Assembly: GCF_003369445.1 (NCBI RefSeq)
Contig: NZ_QRCU01000062.1
Span: 39,821 to 103,820 of the forward strand
Direction of reading: 5' to 3'
DNA length: 64,000 nt
Source of the DNA: Arthrobacter silvisoli
Lineage (GTDB): Bacteria > Actinomycetota > Actinomycetes > Actinomycetales > Micrococcaceae
In this document: one piece after another, positions 52,645-61,689 of the stretch
How the letters are laid out: each line of letters begins with the position of its first letter
Position numbering within the stretch: position 1 is the stretch's first letter
Position numbers and translations under genes: made by a program
The notes under the pieces: generated by a model
Seen by the model: only the letters and a program-made list of their open reading frames with translations
The model's database searches: none
Told to the model about the DNA's origin: nothing

Positions 52645-53547
52645 CTATTTGCTGAAGCCGGCCGTGAGACCGCTGATCAGTTGGCGGCGGGCCACCACGT
52701 AGATGACCAGCAGCGGCAGGGTGGCGAGCACCACCGAGGCCAGCACCGCCGGGATGTTGACGCTGAACTCGCCCTGGAATGTCCACAGGGACAGGGGCAG
52801 GACGCGGGTTGAAGGGCTTTGGGTGAGGATGAGCGGGAAGAGGAAGCCGTTCCAGACGCCGAGCGCGTTGTAGATGCCAACGGTCACGACGGCGGGACGC
52901 GTCATGGGCAGCGCGAGGCGCCACATCATGGCCCAGTCCGAGCAGCCGTCCAGCCGCATGGACTCGAACAGTTCGTTGGGGACGTCGCGCATGAAGTTGC
53001 TCAGGATCAGCACGGAGATGGGGATCGCGAACGCGATCGACGGCAGGATCAGGGCGAGCAGGGTGTCGTAGAGGTGCGCTTTGGTGATCATCCAATAGAT
53101 GGGAATGATCGTGGCGTGCAGCGGAATGGCCAGGCCGAGGAGGAAGAGCCGGTTCGTCCAGCCCAGGAACCGGGACTTGCCGCGGACGATCGCGTACGCC
53201 GCCATGAAGGAGACCAGGAGTGCGGGCACCACGCTGCCGACGGTGACGACCAGGCTGTTTACGAAGTACATCGCGAAGTCGTTTTCGAGCACCAGCTTGT
53301 AGTTGTCCAGCGTGGGCTCGGTGGGCGGCATCATCGGGTTGGAGGTGAAGAAGCCGGCCTGGTTCTTCAGGCTCGTGACCACCACGTAGTAGATGGGCAC
53401 GATGATGACGGCCAGCCACAGCCATCCGCCCAGGCCTCCAAGGAAGTTTGGCCGGGAGCGGCCGGGCCCTTTGCTCCGCTGGACGGGCTTGCGGCTCGGG
53501 GCGTTGAATGTGGCCGGCGGCGTGGGGAGCTGGGTCGTGGAAGCCAT
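52645..53547 (-). CDS. Carbohydrate ABC permease, MalG type
   Basis: 300-residue inner-membrane permease with about six transmembrane helices. The EAA loop is LFESMRLDGCSDWAMMWRLALPMTRPAV (around residues 193-220). ATG 53547 overlaps the upstream permease stop by one base (TGATG). It pairs with the MalF-type permease. No dedicated ATPase gene is in the operon, so it probably uses a shared MsiK-type ATPase, as is common in actinobacteria. Confidence 0.93.
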   Translation of the reverse strand: MASTTQLPTPPATFNAPSRKPVQRSKGPGRSRPNFLGGLGGWLWLAVIIVPIYYVVVTSLKNQAGFFTSNPMMPPTEPTLDNYKLVLENDFAMYFVNSLVVTVGSVVPALLVSFMAAYAIVRGKSRFLGWTNRLFLLGLAIPLHATIIPIYWMITKAHLYDTLLALILPSIAFAIPISVLILSNFMRDVPNELFESMRLDGCSDWAMMWRLALPMTRPAVVTVGIYNALGVWNGFLFPLILTQSPSTRVLPLSLWTFQGEFSVNIPAVLASVVLATLPLLVIYVVARRQLISGLTAGFSK

Positions 53548-54446
53548 CAGGCACCTTCCAATTGGCTTGCGTTGCGGTTCTTGCCGCCGAGGCGTTGCAG
53601 GACCAGGGCCAGCACCAGGCCGATCGCCACGAGGATGACGCCGAGGGCGCTGGCGGCCCCCATGTCGTTGGCTTTGAAGCCGGTCAGGTACATGTGCAGG
53701 GGGAGCAGGCGGGTGGAGTAGCCGGGGCCGCCGCCGGTGAGGACGAAGACGAGGTCGAAGTAGGCCAGCGAGCCGACCACCATGAGGGTGGAGGACGTGA
53801 TGATCGTGTACTTCAGCTGGGGCAGGGTGATGGCGAAGAATTGCTGGACCCGTCCGGCGCCGTCGATCTGGGCCGCCTCGTAGAGCGACGCCGGAATCTG
53901 CCGCACACCGCCTTGGTAGATGAGTGTGTGGAACGGGACGAACTGCCAGGCGATGACGAAGACCACCACGAACAGCACGAGGTCCGAGTTGCCAAGCCAA
54001 TCCTGCGCAAGGAACGGAACGCCCAGGCCCGGGCCGAGGCCGAAGTTCGGGTCCAGCAGGGCCTTGTACGCGATGGCTACGGCGGCCGAGGACAGCAGCA
54101 GCGGAACGAAGTACAGGACCGCAAGGACTGCACGGTACTTCTGGGAGGCGGACGTGAAGACGCCGAGCAGGAGGCTGATGGGTGCCTGGACGACGAACGA
54201 GAAGAACATGATCTTGGCGGTGACCCACAGCGCGTTCCCGGTGACCGGGTCGGTCAGGACTGTGGTCCAGCTCGACAGGCCATCCAGCTTGATCTCGCCC
54301 AGCCCGTCCCATTTGGTGAAGCTGAGGAAGAAGACGCCGGCCAAGGGGATGATGGCGAACAGCAGGAAGAAGAACAGGGCCGGAGCGGCCAGCCACCCCG
54401 ACGGGCCCTTTTCGAGGACCCGCCGGGAACCGGTTGAGACAGACAC
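53547..54446 (-). CDS. Carbohydrate ABC permease, MalF type
   Basis: 299-residue permease. LAAPALFFFLLFAIIPLAGVFFLSFTKWDG is the first helix and its periplasmic edge; the EAA loop is LYEAAQIDGAGRVQQFFAITLPQLKYTI. It overlaps the MalG-type gene by one base and starts 2 bp after the binding-protein stop. A periplasmic P2-type loop is reduced, as in CUT1 importers of small oligosaccharides. Confidence 0.93.
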   Translation of the reverse strand: MSVSTGSRRVLEKGPSGWLAAPALFFFLLFAIIPLAGVFFLSFTKWDGLGEIKLDGLSSWTTVLTDPVTGNALWVTAKIMFFSFVVQAPISLLLGVFTSASQKYRAVLAVLYFVPLLLSSAAVAIAYKALLDPNFGLGPGLGVPFLAQDWLGNSDLVLFVVVFVIAWQFVPFHTLIYQGGVRQIPASLYEAAQIDGAGRVQQFFAITLPQLKYTIITSSTLMVVGSLAYFDLVFVLTGGGPGYSTRLLPLHMYLTGFKANDMGAASALGVILVAIGLVLALVLQRLGGKNRNASQLEGA

Positions 54447-54448
54447 TG

Positions 54449-55780
54449 CTACTTTCCGATCGTTGCGTTCATCGTGGAGACGAACTGCTCGGGGGTGATC
54501 TTCTTGAGGAAGATCTGGTCCAGGTTCGCCAGCATGGCGTCGCCTTGTGCGGGGCTGAGGGCCTGGTCCCAGGAGAGGGTGAAGTTCGGCGCGTTCTTGG
54601 CCATGCCGTACACGTAGCTCAGGAAGTCCTTGTCCGGCGAAGCAGCCAACTTCGCTTCGATGCCCGTGGTGACGGGGACGGCACCCGAATCGATCAGGGC
54701 CTGGGTGTCGGCGTCGGTGAACATGCCGCTCTTGACGTATTCGAGGGCAGCCTTCTTCTGACTCTCAGTGGCCTTGGACGAGATCGACCAGAAATTGGAC
54801 GGGTTGCCCACCACGTTGGCGGGGTCGCCCTTGCCGCCGGAAACGGTGGGGAACGTGGTGTAGCCCAGCTTGCCGCTCGAGACGAAGTCCGCCGCGTCCT
54901 TCTTCAGGCCCTGGTAGATCCAGCCGCCCTGCAGGATCATGGCGGCCTTCCCGGTGTAGAGGAGTGCCTGGTCCGCGTTGCTGTCGGCGGCGACGGAGGA
55001 GAAGCCGTTGATGAAACCGCCGGCGTCCACCAGTTCCTGGATCTTGGTCAGGGCTTCCTTGACGGCGGGGTCGGACCAGGCGCCGGGCTTGTTCGCGGCG
55101 ATGTTGGCGAACACTTCGGGACCGCCGATGCGCTCCACCAGGTATTCTAGCCACATCAGGTCGGGCCATTTGGACTGGCCGCCCAGCGAGAACGGGGCAA
55201 CGCCGGCAGCCTTGAACTTGGGCACGAGAGCCATGAGTTCGTCCCAGGTCTTAGGGGCCTGGGCGCCGATCTTGTCGAAGACTTCCTTGTTGTAATACAG
55301 GACCACGGGCTGGACGTTGTTGTTCGGCAGGGCGTAGGTCTTGCCGTCGATCGTGCCGTTCTTGAGGACGGAGGGCAGGTAGCGGCTCTTGACGTCGGGG
55401 TTGTCCTTGACGAAGTCAGACAGGTCGGCCACTTGGCCGGCGTCCACATACGACTTCAGGACGCCGCCGCCCCAGCCGTAGATGAATGTGGGTCCCTGCC
55501 CGGCGCCGACGGCGGTGCGCACCTTGGTCTTGTACGCATCGTTTGCGAAGAAGTCGAGTTTGATGGCCTCTTCCGGATGCGCCTTGTTCCAGGCGTCCAC
55601 CGACTTCTGGAGCACCGGCTGGTTGCCGCCCGTCAGCCCCCACATTGTGGCCGAGCCGGTGCTGGCCGACGAACCTGCAGGCCCGCTGGATCCGCAGGCC
55701 GCGAGGGAGATCGAGACTGCCGCTGCAGTGGCGGCGATCGCTGCTGAGCGCAACGTGAGTTTTACCATTTGTATTTCCAT
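54449..55780 (-). CDS. Carbohydrate ABC substrate-binding lipoprotein
   Basis: 443-residue CUT1 binding protein with lipobox SLAA-C29 after a signal peptide. TMWGLTGGNQPVLQKSVDAWNKAHPEEAIKLDFFAND, GGVLKSYVDAGQVADLSDFVKD, YALPNNNVQPVVLYYNKEVFDKIG (ligand cleft) and FWSISSKATESQKKAALEYVKS are typical. ATG 55780 has AAGGA just upstream; a second ATG lies four codons on. First gene of the LacI-controlled operon, so it senses the sugar the pathway uses. Confidence 0.95.
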   Translation of the reverse strand: MEIQMVKLTLRSAAIAATAAAVSISLAACGSSGPAGSSASTGSATMWGLTGGNQPVLQKSVDAWNKAHPEEAIKLDFFANDAYKTKVRTAVGAGQGPTFIYGWGGGVLKSYVDAGQVADLSDFVKDNPDVKSRYLPSVLKNGTIDGKTYALPNNNVQPVVLYYNKEVFDKIGAQAPKTWDELMALVPKFKAAGVAPFSLGGQSKWPDLMWLEYLVERIGGPEVFANIAANKPGAWSDPAVKEALTKIQELVDAGGFINGFSSVAADSNADQALLYTGKAAMILQGGWIYQGLKKDAADFVSSGKLGYTTFPTVSGGKGDPANVVGNPSNFWSISSKATESQKKAALEYVKSGMFTDADTQALIDSGAVPVTTGIEAKLAASPDKDFLSYVYGMAKNAPNFTLSWDQALSPAQGDAMLANLDQIFLKKITPEQFVSTMNATIGK

Positions 55781-55879
55781 TCGTCCTTCGGGCTCGACGC
55801 TGATAGCCCGGCTGTTGGTTTCGGGAGTCCGGCCGTCGGGGAGGCCATGCTGCCGTTGACACGGAACAGATTTTGAGTC

Positions 55880-55891
55880 CGAAATATTTCG
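55880..55891. promoter_or_regulatory. LacI-type operator before ABC operon
   Basis: Perfect palindrome CGAAATATTTCG (55880-55891) about 100 bp upstream of the binding-protein ATG. The same half-sites CGAAA/TTTCG occur before the adjacent lacI gene (56025-56036), so both are probably bound by it. Confidence 0.72.
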
Positions 55892-56024
55892 ATAGTATTT
55901 TCGGTTCGTGAAGCAAATCTAACTGTGGTCTGAGTCACGGTCAAGGATCTGGGGTCATAAAGTTCACAACCTTTGCCGAATGTCGGTTGACTTCGCGGGC
56001 AAGGGGCACACACACTGGTGCCAC

Positions 56025-56036
56025 CGAAATGTTTCG
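56025..56036. promoter_or_regulatory. LacI-type operator before lacI
   Basis: CGAAATGTTTCG, ten of twelve positions shared with the palindrome at 55880, 18 bp upstream of the lacI ATG. It suggests autoregulation and coordinated control of the divergent operon. Confidence 0.72.
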
Positions 56037-56053
56037 AAAGAGTCGAGGTGTGT

Positions 56054-57109
56054 ATGGCCGGCAGCGAACGCCCAGCCAAGTTGACGTTGGCCGCGATTGC
56101 CCGGGAAGCGGGTGTGTCCGCCCCCACCGTCTCGAAGGTGGTGAACGGCCGTGAGGACGTTGCCGCGGAGACGCGCGCCAAGGTCCTCACCGCCCTGGAA
56201 CGCTCAGGATACAAGTCGCCCCTGCAGCGCAAGAACATCGCCTGGCGGCGGCCCGTGGTGGAAATGGTCCTCGACAGCTTGAACTCCGCCTACGGCGTGG
56301 AAGTGCTGAACGGCGTGCTGGAGCACGCGGCCGCGTCCGACGTCGAAGTCCTCCTCAACGTCACGGGAGTGCAGGGGGCCTCACCCCTCAGCCCCGAGCA
56401 GCGGGCTCAGCGGATCATCGACGAGGGCCGGTGCGGCATGATCGTGGTGACGTCGGCCTTCAGTTCGGCGCAGCTGGAACCGTTCCTCCGGCGCGACATT
56501 CCCATCGTCGTGATCGACCCGCTCAATCCGCCCCAGGCTGACGTGGTCAGCGTCGGCGCCAGCAACTGGGCCGGCGGCAAGGCCGCGACCGCCCATTTGC
56601 TGGGACTGGGGCACCGGCGGATCGCTTTCCTCGGCGGTCCCGAGGCAGCGGAATGCAACCAGGCCAGGCTCCACGGCTACATGGCCGCGCTGATGGCCGA
56701 AGGCGTGCCGGTTGAGGAGGACTACATCCTTTCGGGGACCTTCCGTCCCGAACACGGCGTGGCGGGCATGAAGGCCCTGCTCCGACTTGAAAAGCGCCCC
56801 ACCGCCATCTTCGCGGCGAGTGACAGCATCGCCCTCGGCGTCCTCGCGGAGGCGCGCCGCCAGCAGATCCGGATTCCGGAGGACATGAGCGTGGTGGGGT
56901 TCGACGGGACGTATCAGGCTGAGGAATCCGTTCCGCCATTGACCTCCGTGTCCCAGCCGCTGCAGGAAATGGGCCGCGCCGCCCTGCGTTTTGTCCTGCG
57001 CCAGATGCGCGGCGATACCCTCGATTCGCGCCGGGTGGAGCTCGCAACCCACTTGGTGGTCCGTGAATCCACAGCGCCGTGCGCGGGCGAGGCCGCATCG
57101 GCGCATTAG
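56054..57109 (+). CDS. LacI-family regulator
   Basis: 351-residue LacI/GalR repressor. The HTH and hinge are LTLAAIAREAGVSAPTVSKVVNGREDVAAETRAKVLTALERSGY (residues about 11-55), followed by a periplasmic-binding-protein-like core: VDIVILDPLNPP-like segment VVIDPLNPPQADVVSVGASN, GHRRIAFLGGPE, FAASDSIALGVLAEARRQQIRIPEDMSVVGFDGT. ATG 56054 is preferred; GAGGTG lies upstream and the HTH starts a few residues later, whereas an upstream frame (from 56018) adds 12 atypical residues. Divergent from the carbohydrate operon. Confidence 0.94.
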   Translation: MAGSERPAKLTLAAIAREAGVSAPTVSKVVNGREDVAAETRAKVLTALERSGYKSPLQRKNIAWRRPVVEMVLDSLNSAYGVEVLNGVLEHAAASDVEVLLNVTGVQGASPLSPEQRAQRIIDEGRCGMIVVTSAFSSAQLEPFLRRDIPIVVIDPLNPPQADVVSVGASNWAGGKAATAHLLGLGHRRIAFLGGPEAAECNQARLHGYMAALMAEGVPVEEDYILSGTFRPEHGVAGMKALLRLEKRPTAIFAASDSIALGVLAEARRQQIRIPEDMSVVGFDGTYQAEESVPPLTSVSQPLQEMGRAALRFVLRQMRGDTLDSRRVELATHLVVRESTAPCAGEAASAH

Positions 57110-57251
57110 CCGGCGGCTGCGTCGCTGCCCCTTGATTCGACGGCCGGTTTTCATTCCGGTTGCACGGCGGATTTTACGTTCCCGGATTCCGGATTACGCT
57201 GAGAATTCCAGCGGTTCTATTGCCTACATCGTTCTGATACTGTGCTCTCAC

Positions 57252-57269
57252 CGCGAGAATTGTCTCGCG
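57252..57269 (+). repeat. Hairpin in leader of anchor-P-like gene
   Basis: CGCGAGA (57252-57258)-ATTG-TCTCGCG (57263-57269), a perfect 7-bp stem, ending 9 bp before GGGGAGA and 21 bp before the ATG. It could shield or stabilise the ribosome site. Confidence 0.5.
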
Positions 57270-57289
57270 AGAACAATGGGGAGAATTGC

Positions 57290-58561
57290 ATGAAACGAAC
57301 ACTGGCCGCGTTATTCGGCGCCTTCACGCTTGTAGCGGCGGGGCCCCTCGCTCCGTCAACGGCGGCGACTCCGAGTATTACGCCCGGACAGGTCACCACG
57401 GGCTTCTCGGGAATCGCGTATGGTTCCTACATTTTCAATTCCGACAAGACACTTACGTCCGGTCCCACCGCTAATTCATCGATCGGATGCACCGGTCTTA
57501 CCGGATTGACGTCCACCAACAGCGCCGCAGCCTTGAATGTTCCGGCAGTGGGTGCCGTGGGCGCCGCCGCAACAAGCGTCAGGACGCTGGAAACGGCGAC
57601 GGGCAAACGCATCGAAGGACGTTCGGTTGTCGGCAGCGCCAATCTGCTGGGTGGACTCATCACGGCCGGGACCATTTCGTCCGTGAGTATTGCAGACAAG
57701 AACACCGCCGGCGCATTCTCCGGCACGAACCAGACCAACATTGCCAACCTGAAAGTCCTGGGTCTTCCCGTGGCCGCCAACCCGGCCCCCAATACGGTGA
57801 TTGACCTGAATGTGCCGCTTCTGGGTTCACTCGGCAAAATTACGCTGAACGGCCAGGAGAAGAAGCTGGTCAACGGTACCTACCAGGTATCGACGACGGC
57901 GCTGCGCGTCGAAGTCCTCAAGGCCGGAATCGCAGGCGTGAAGGCAGGAACGGACATCCGCCTGGGTGTCAGCCTTGCCAAGCTGACGCCGGCACAGGTC
58001 GGCTACGCCGCCGGTGCAGGGTTCACGACAAAGAGCACCCTGGCGACCGGGCTTCTCGGCTCGGGTCCCACGGCGTATGCCTCCCTCAGCTGCAGCGCCG
58101 GGACCCAGACCGTAAACCTCGCGGGTACCACCCTTACGGGTCTTGCAACGGTGGGCGCCTCCACGACGACCACCACCACCGTTGTCAGCCCCGCCCTCAA
58201 GGGCACCGTGACCAATTCCCTTGCCGGGCTCAACGTCCTGAGCGGCGTGATCCAGGCCGACGCCATCAAGGCAGAGACCAGCGCCAGCCGTGCCACGGCG
58301 GGCGGCGTGGTCACCCTGACCGACACCTCCACGTTCACCAACCTGAGGATCACCGGATTGCCGGCGATCAATGCCTCCGTTGCGCCCAACACCGTGGTCC
58401 AGGTGCCGGGCTTGGGCAAGGTCACTCTGCACAAGGTAACCAAGACCTCCGCGGCAATTGTCGTCACGATGGTCGAAATTGTCCTGAACCAGTCGATCGG
58501 CGGCCTGCCGACCGGGTCGACCATTCAGATCGGCTATTCAAACACGGGTATCAGGAACTAG
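57290..58561 (+). CDS. Secreted choice-of-anchor-P-like protein
   Basis: 423 residues with a Sec signal (KRTLAALFGAFTLVAAGPLAPSTAA) cleaved near A25. The mature part has FSGIAYGSYIFNSD at the start and two similar halves: RTLETATGKRIEGRSVVG, ANLLGGLITAGTISS, ITVIDLN-like NTVIDLNVPLLGSLGKITLNG, and again GTVTNSLAGLNVLSGVIQAD, TSRATAGGVVTLTDTSTF, NTVVQVPGLGKVTLHKV. This resembles actinobacterial choice-of-anchor-P domain proteins (Gly/Ala/Thr-rich beta proteins); no C-terminal sorting signal is visible. ATG 57290 has GGGGAGA upstream. Role unknown, probably surface or secreted. Confidence 0.72.
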   Translation: MKRTLAALFGAFTLVAAGPLAPSTAATPSITPGQVTTGFSGIAYGSYIFNSDKTLTSGPTANSSIGCTGLTGLTSTNSAAALNVPAVGAVGAAATSVRTLETATGKRIEGRSVVGSANLLGGLITAGTISSVSIADKNTAGAFSGTNQTNIANLKVLGLPVAANPAPNTVIDLNVPLLGSLGKITLNGQEKKLVNGTYQVSTTALRVEVLKAGIAGVKAGTDIRLGVSLAKLTPAQVGYAAGAGFTTKSTLATGLLGSGPTAYASLSCSAGTQTVNLAGTTLTGLATVGASTTTTTTVVSPALKGTVTNSLAGLNVLSGVIQADAIKAETSASRATAGGVVTLTDTSTFTNLRITGLPAINASVAPNTVVQVPGLGKVTLHKVTKTSAAIVVTMVEIVLNQSIGGLPTGSTIQIGYSNTGIRN

Positions 58562-58579
58562 GCGCCCGGCAATCCAGCC

Positions 58580-58612
58580 AGGGGTGTCGCCGCAATCTGC
58601 GGCGGCACCCCT
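58580..58612 (+). terminator. Terminator after anchor-P-like gene
   Basis: AGGGGTGTCGCCGCA (58580-58594) pairs with 58598-58612 (one G-U pair), loop ATC, followed by TTTGTTTT. A classical intrinsic terminator, 18 bp after the stop. Confidence 0.88.
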
Positions 58613-58682
58613 TTTGTTTTGGCCGCGGCCCGGTGTTCATGAACGTACGCCGTTTGGGTTCTTTGCCCGGCTCAATGAAACG

Positions 58683-59549
58683 ATGAACCCCATGGTCCAA
58701 AAGATTGCCTACCAGGGAGAGCCGGGAGCCAACTCGGACCTTGCCTGCAGGGAAATGTTCCCCGACGCGGAAAGCGTTCCATGTGCCAGCTTCGAGGACG
58801 CCTTTGAGCTGCTGTCGACGGGGGCCGTGGAATTGGGCATGATCCCCATCGAGAATTCCATTGCCGGCCGCGTGGCTGACATCCACGCCCTGCTGCCGCA
58901 GTCCAAGCTGCAGATTGTCGGAGAGTACTTCCTGCCGATCCGTTTCGACTTGATGGGCGTTCCCGGAAGCAGCATCGAGGAAGCCACCGAGGTCCACAGC
59001 CATATCCATGCGCTGGGGCAATGCCGGCGGATCATCCGCGAGGCGGGCCTGAAGCCGGTGATCGCCGGGGACACCGCGGGATCAGCGCGGGAAGTGCGCG
59101 AATGGAACGATCCGCGCAAGCTGTCCCTGGCTCCGCCCCTCGCGGCGGAACTGTACGGCCTTGAGGTCCTGGCCTCCGGCGTCGAGGACGATCCGAGCAA
59201 CACCACCCGCTTTGTGGTCCTCACCCAGGAACGGCCGCTTCCCACCAAGCAGGAACTGCCCGGGCCGGCCATCACGAGTTTCGTCTTCCGCGTCCGCAAC
59301 GTGCCGTCGGCCCTGTACAAGGCCCTCGGCGGTTTCGCCACCAACGGGGTGAACATGACCCGGCTGGAGAGCTACATGGTGGGCAATGAATTCGCCGCCA
59401 CCATGTTCATCACCGACGTCGAAGGGCATCCGGAGGATCCCCGGCTTCGCCGTGCGCTGGAAGAACTCGAGTTCTTCACTACGGAAGTGCGGATCCTCGG
59501 GGTTTACGCCGCCGATGCGTATCGTGCCGAGCACGCGGAGAATTCCTGA
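58683..59549 (+). CDS. pheA: Prephenate dehydratase
   Basis: 288-residue monofunctional enzyme converting prephenate to phenylpyruvate. KIAYQGEPGANSDLACREMFP, GMIPIENSIAGRVADIHALLPQS, IAGDTAGSAREV and the catalytic TRF motif in SNTTRFVVLTQE define the PDT domain. An ACT domain follows (ITSFVFRVRNVPSALYKALGGFATNGVNMTRLESYMVGNEF), where Phe would bind for feedback inhibition; the usual ESRP reads ESYM. Start is ATG 58683 or ATG 58692; neither has a good ribosome site. It is convergent with the NERD gene, 4 bp apart. Confidence 0.93.
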   Translation: MNPMVQKIAYQGEPGANSDLACREMFPDAESVPCASFEDAFELLSTGAVELGMIPIENSIAGRVADIHALLPQSKLQIVGEYFLPIRFDLMGVPGSSIEEATEVHSHIHALGQCRRIIREAGLKPVIAGDTAGSAREVREWNDPRKLSLAPPLAAELYGLEVLASGVEDDPSNTTRFVVLTQERPLPTKQELPGPAITSFVFRVRNVPSALYKALGGFATNGVNMTRLESYMVGNEFAATMFITDVEGHPEDPRLRRALEELEFFTTEVRILGVYAADAYRAEHAENS

Positions 59550-59553
59550 CGAT

Positions 59554-60375
59554 TTAGTGGCGGCTGAAGATCGCGACCGCTAATACAAGGCACGTCGCCA
59601 GAACCCAGCCGGCACGGATAAGTGCGGCCCTGCGTACCTGTTGCTGGAGAGTTTTGAACCAAGTCTGCAATGTGCGGGGATCAACTGCGGGCGGAGGGTT
59701 CCTGTGCCACAACCGGGGGTTCCCGGCGACTGCCGCAAGCCGTTCGGTCTCCGCGCTGGACAGCACTTGTGGCTGCCGCCGCAGCCAGCGCGTGAGCTGC
59801 GGGGCGGAAAGAACCACGACGCCGGCGGGCTGTTCCTTGATGGTCAGGCTCTTCGCGCCGAAGATCACCAGAACAGCGGTAGCAGTGACGGGGTGGCCCA
59901 GCGCCAAGGTAAGCAGCTTGGAAGCGCGTTGCGCCTCGAATTGGGAGTTCGGGATGTGCCGCTGTTTCGAACCGGACACCATGAGCGTCCTGCCGGCCAC
60001 CCAGACGGAATGACCCGTGTGGTTCTTGGTGTTGAGGGTGAAGACGCCGCCTGGGCCGATCACCACGTGATCGATGTCGGAGGTTCCTGAACCCACTGGA
60101 ATTGCATGGAATGCGGACCACTCCGGGCCCAGAGCAGACAGAATCTCACCCACTGCGATTTCAGCGATGGCTCCGCGGTACCAAGGTTTGGCCTCGGCCG
60201 TCAGCGGACTCACGCCGAATATTCGTCCGATTGCCGGTTGAGCCGGAGTTGATTCTTGGAGCGCCATGACTTGATGCATGACGGACTGGCCGGGGACATG
60301 ATGACGCAACTGTGAATGATCGGGCACGGTGGGCTCCGGTTGGGAGGCCATGGGGGCGGTGGTGGTCGCCCCCAT
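59554..60375 (-). CDS. NERD-domain protein with C-terminal membrane helix
   Basis: 273 residues. The NERD domain (about 68-160) has RGAIAEIAVGEILSAL, SDIDHVVIGPGGVFTLNTKNHTG and then the C-terminal half. In PD-(D/E)XK nucleases the second acid is D or E before the Lys; here Asn115 precedes Thr-Lys117, so catalysis may be lost or altered (the LNTKN form is also seen in other actinobacterial NERD proteins). The C-terminus ends in one hydrophobic helix (ALIRAGWVLATCLVLAVAIF). Start ATG 60375, 7 bp after the upstream HsdR-N-like gene; the two are cotranscribed. Confidence 0.85.
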   Translation of the reverse strand: MGATTTAPMASQPEPTVPDHSQLRHHVPGQSVMHQVMALQESTPAQPAIGRIFGVSPLTAEAKPWYRGAIAEIAVGEILSALGPEWSAFHAIPVGSGTSDIDHVVIGPGGVFTLNTKNHTGHSVWVAGRTLMVSGSKQRHIPNSQFEAQRASKLLTLALGHPVTATAVLVIFGAKSLTIKEQPAGVVVLSAPQLTRWLRRQPQVLSSAETERLAAVAGNPRLWHRNPPPAVDPRTLQTWFKTLQQQVRRAALIRAGWVLATCLVLAVAIFSRH

Positions 60376-60382
60376 GCGTTTG

Positions 60383-61474
60383 TCAGAGATAGTTCTTTAC
60401 ACTGGCCCGGAGAGTTTCGGTGTGCTCATAGATCTCTTCGAGGGAGTTGATGGGTACTCGGGTTTCTTCTTTGTTTACGTCGAAGAGGCCGATGTACTTT
60501 TGCGAGCGGTTGAAGTGAAGGCGGGCGATCGGTTTGCGGTTGTTGTCATCGAGAAGGACGGCAAAGTAGGACTTTGCATCACGCTGGACAACTCGGGCCG
60601 GTTTCACCTCGCTGCACACAATTGCCCGGACGATCTGGTAACCCTCGATTTCTTCGAGCGTCGTTTCGATGCCATCCGCTTCTTCGAGATCTGCTTCAAC
60701 TGCCGGTGCGCTGGTGACCTCAGGAGCCACCACCGTTTCGTCTGAAACCACAAACGACTGGGCGCCCAACGCCTTCTTGAGTCGCTCATTTACTTGGTCA
60801 TTGAGGAATTGCTTTGCAGCCTTTGCTACGAGGACCGTGAACTGTTCACGCACCTTCTGGGTATACGGGCCTGTGTAGACCCTTGCCGTCAGGAACTTCA
60901 CCCACTCATCTTCCGGGTCCTTGAACTGTGCGGCCAGCGTTCGCTTGAGTTCCCCAATGAACTTCAGCTCTCCGGCCGCACTGATGATGGAATCGAGATC
61001 GAAAACCTCCTTGGAGAGCTTCTGAAGTTCCGGGATGAGGGATTCGTCGATATCGTTCAGGTCCAGCACCAGGAAGGGCTTGGCATCCATGCGGTTTGGA
61101 GCGTCGAGGTCAGTGAAGAACTGATAAATTTCGCCGTTGGTCAAGATGGCAATGCGGGCGTTGGTAACAGCAAAGTACCGGAACAGCTGTGAAGCATGCT
61201 CGATCCGTACGGGGCCGACCGACTTCTTGCATTCAATCAGAATTTGGACTTCACCATCCTTCACGATTGCGTAGTCGATCTTCTCGCCCTTCTTGATTCC
61301 CACGTCGGCAGTGAACTCCGGGACGACCTCCAGCGGATTGAACACGTCATAGCCCAAGATTGAGGAGATGAAGGGCATGACGAATGCGTTCTTTGTTGCT
61401 TCTTCGGTCTCGATGGCTCCGCGTTGCTGGCGCACCTTTGCAGCCAAAGACGTGAGTCGTTCTGCGAATTCCAT
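60383..61474 (-). CDS. HsdR-N-like restriction endonuclease-fold protein
   Basis: 363 residues. The N-terminal domain (residues about 25-130) is the HsdR_N_2/PD-(D/E)XK fold: TEEATKNAFVMPFISSILGYDVFNP, GEKIDYAIVKDGEVQILIECKKS with Asp67, Glu81 and Lys83 intact, HASQLFRYFAVTNARIAILTNGEIYQFF. No helicase domain follows, so it is a stand-alone module. The C-terminal half has a helical region and a small beta domain (AKSYFAVLLDDNNRKPIARLHFNRSQKYIGLFD) of unknown role. It precedes the NERD gene by 7 bp, giving a two-gene nuclease-fold operon. Confidence 0.88.
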   Translation of the reverse strand: MEFAERLTSLAAKVRQQRGAIETEEATKNAFVMPFISSILGYDVFNPLEVVPEFTADVGIKKGEKIDYAIVKDGEVQILIECKKSVGPVRIEHASQLFRYFAVTNARIAILTNGEIYQFFTDLDAPNRMDAKPFLVLDLNDIDESLIPELQKLSKEVFDLDSIISAAGELKFIGELKRTLAAQFKDPEDEWVKFLTARVYTGPYTQKVREQFTVLVAKAAKQFLNDQVNERLKKALGAQSFVVSDETVVAPEVTSAPAVEADLEEADGIETTLEEIEGYQIVRAIVCSEVKPARVVQRDAKSYFAVLLDDNNRKPIARLHFNRSQKYIGLFDVNKEETRVPINSLEEIYEHTETLRASVKNYL

Positions 61475-61689
61475 TTGTCCCCCTACGGTTGATCCTCGAA
61501 CGAACTCACAGTAGCCGAGACATCAGACAAAACGGCAGAGCCAGGGGCCAATTGTTGGCGCAGCGACTTTCAGGCCTTTGCCTACACCGCCCCGAGGCCC
61601 TTCCGCCCCGGCCGCCCCAATCACCTGCGCCGTGACTTCCGCTGCCGGGGCTTCGGCGTAGATCTACGCGGAATCCGGGCAGGCCTGCA

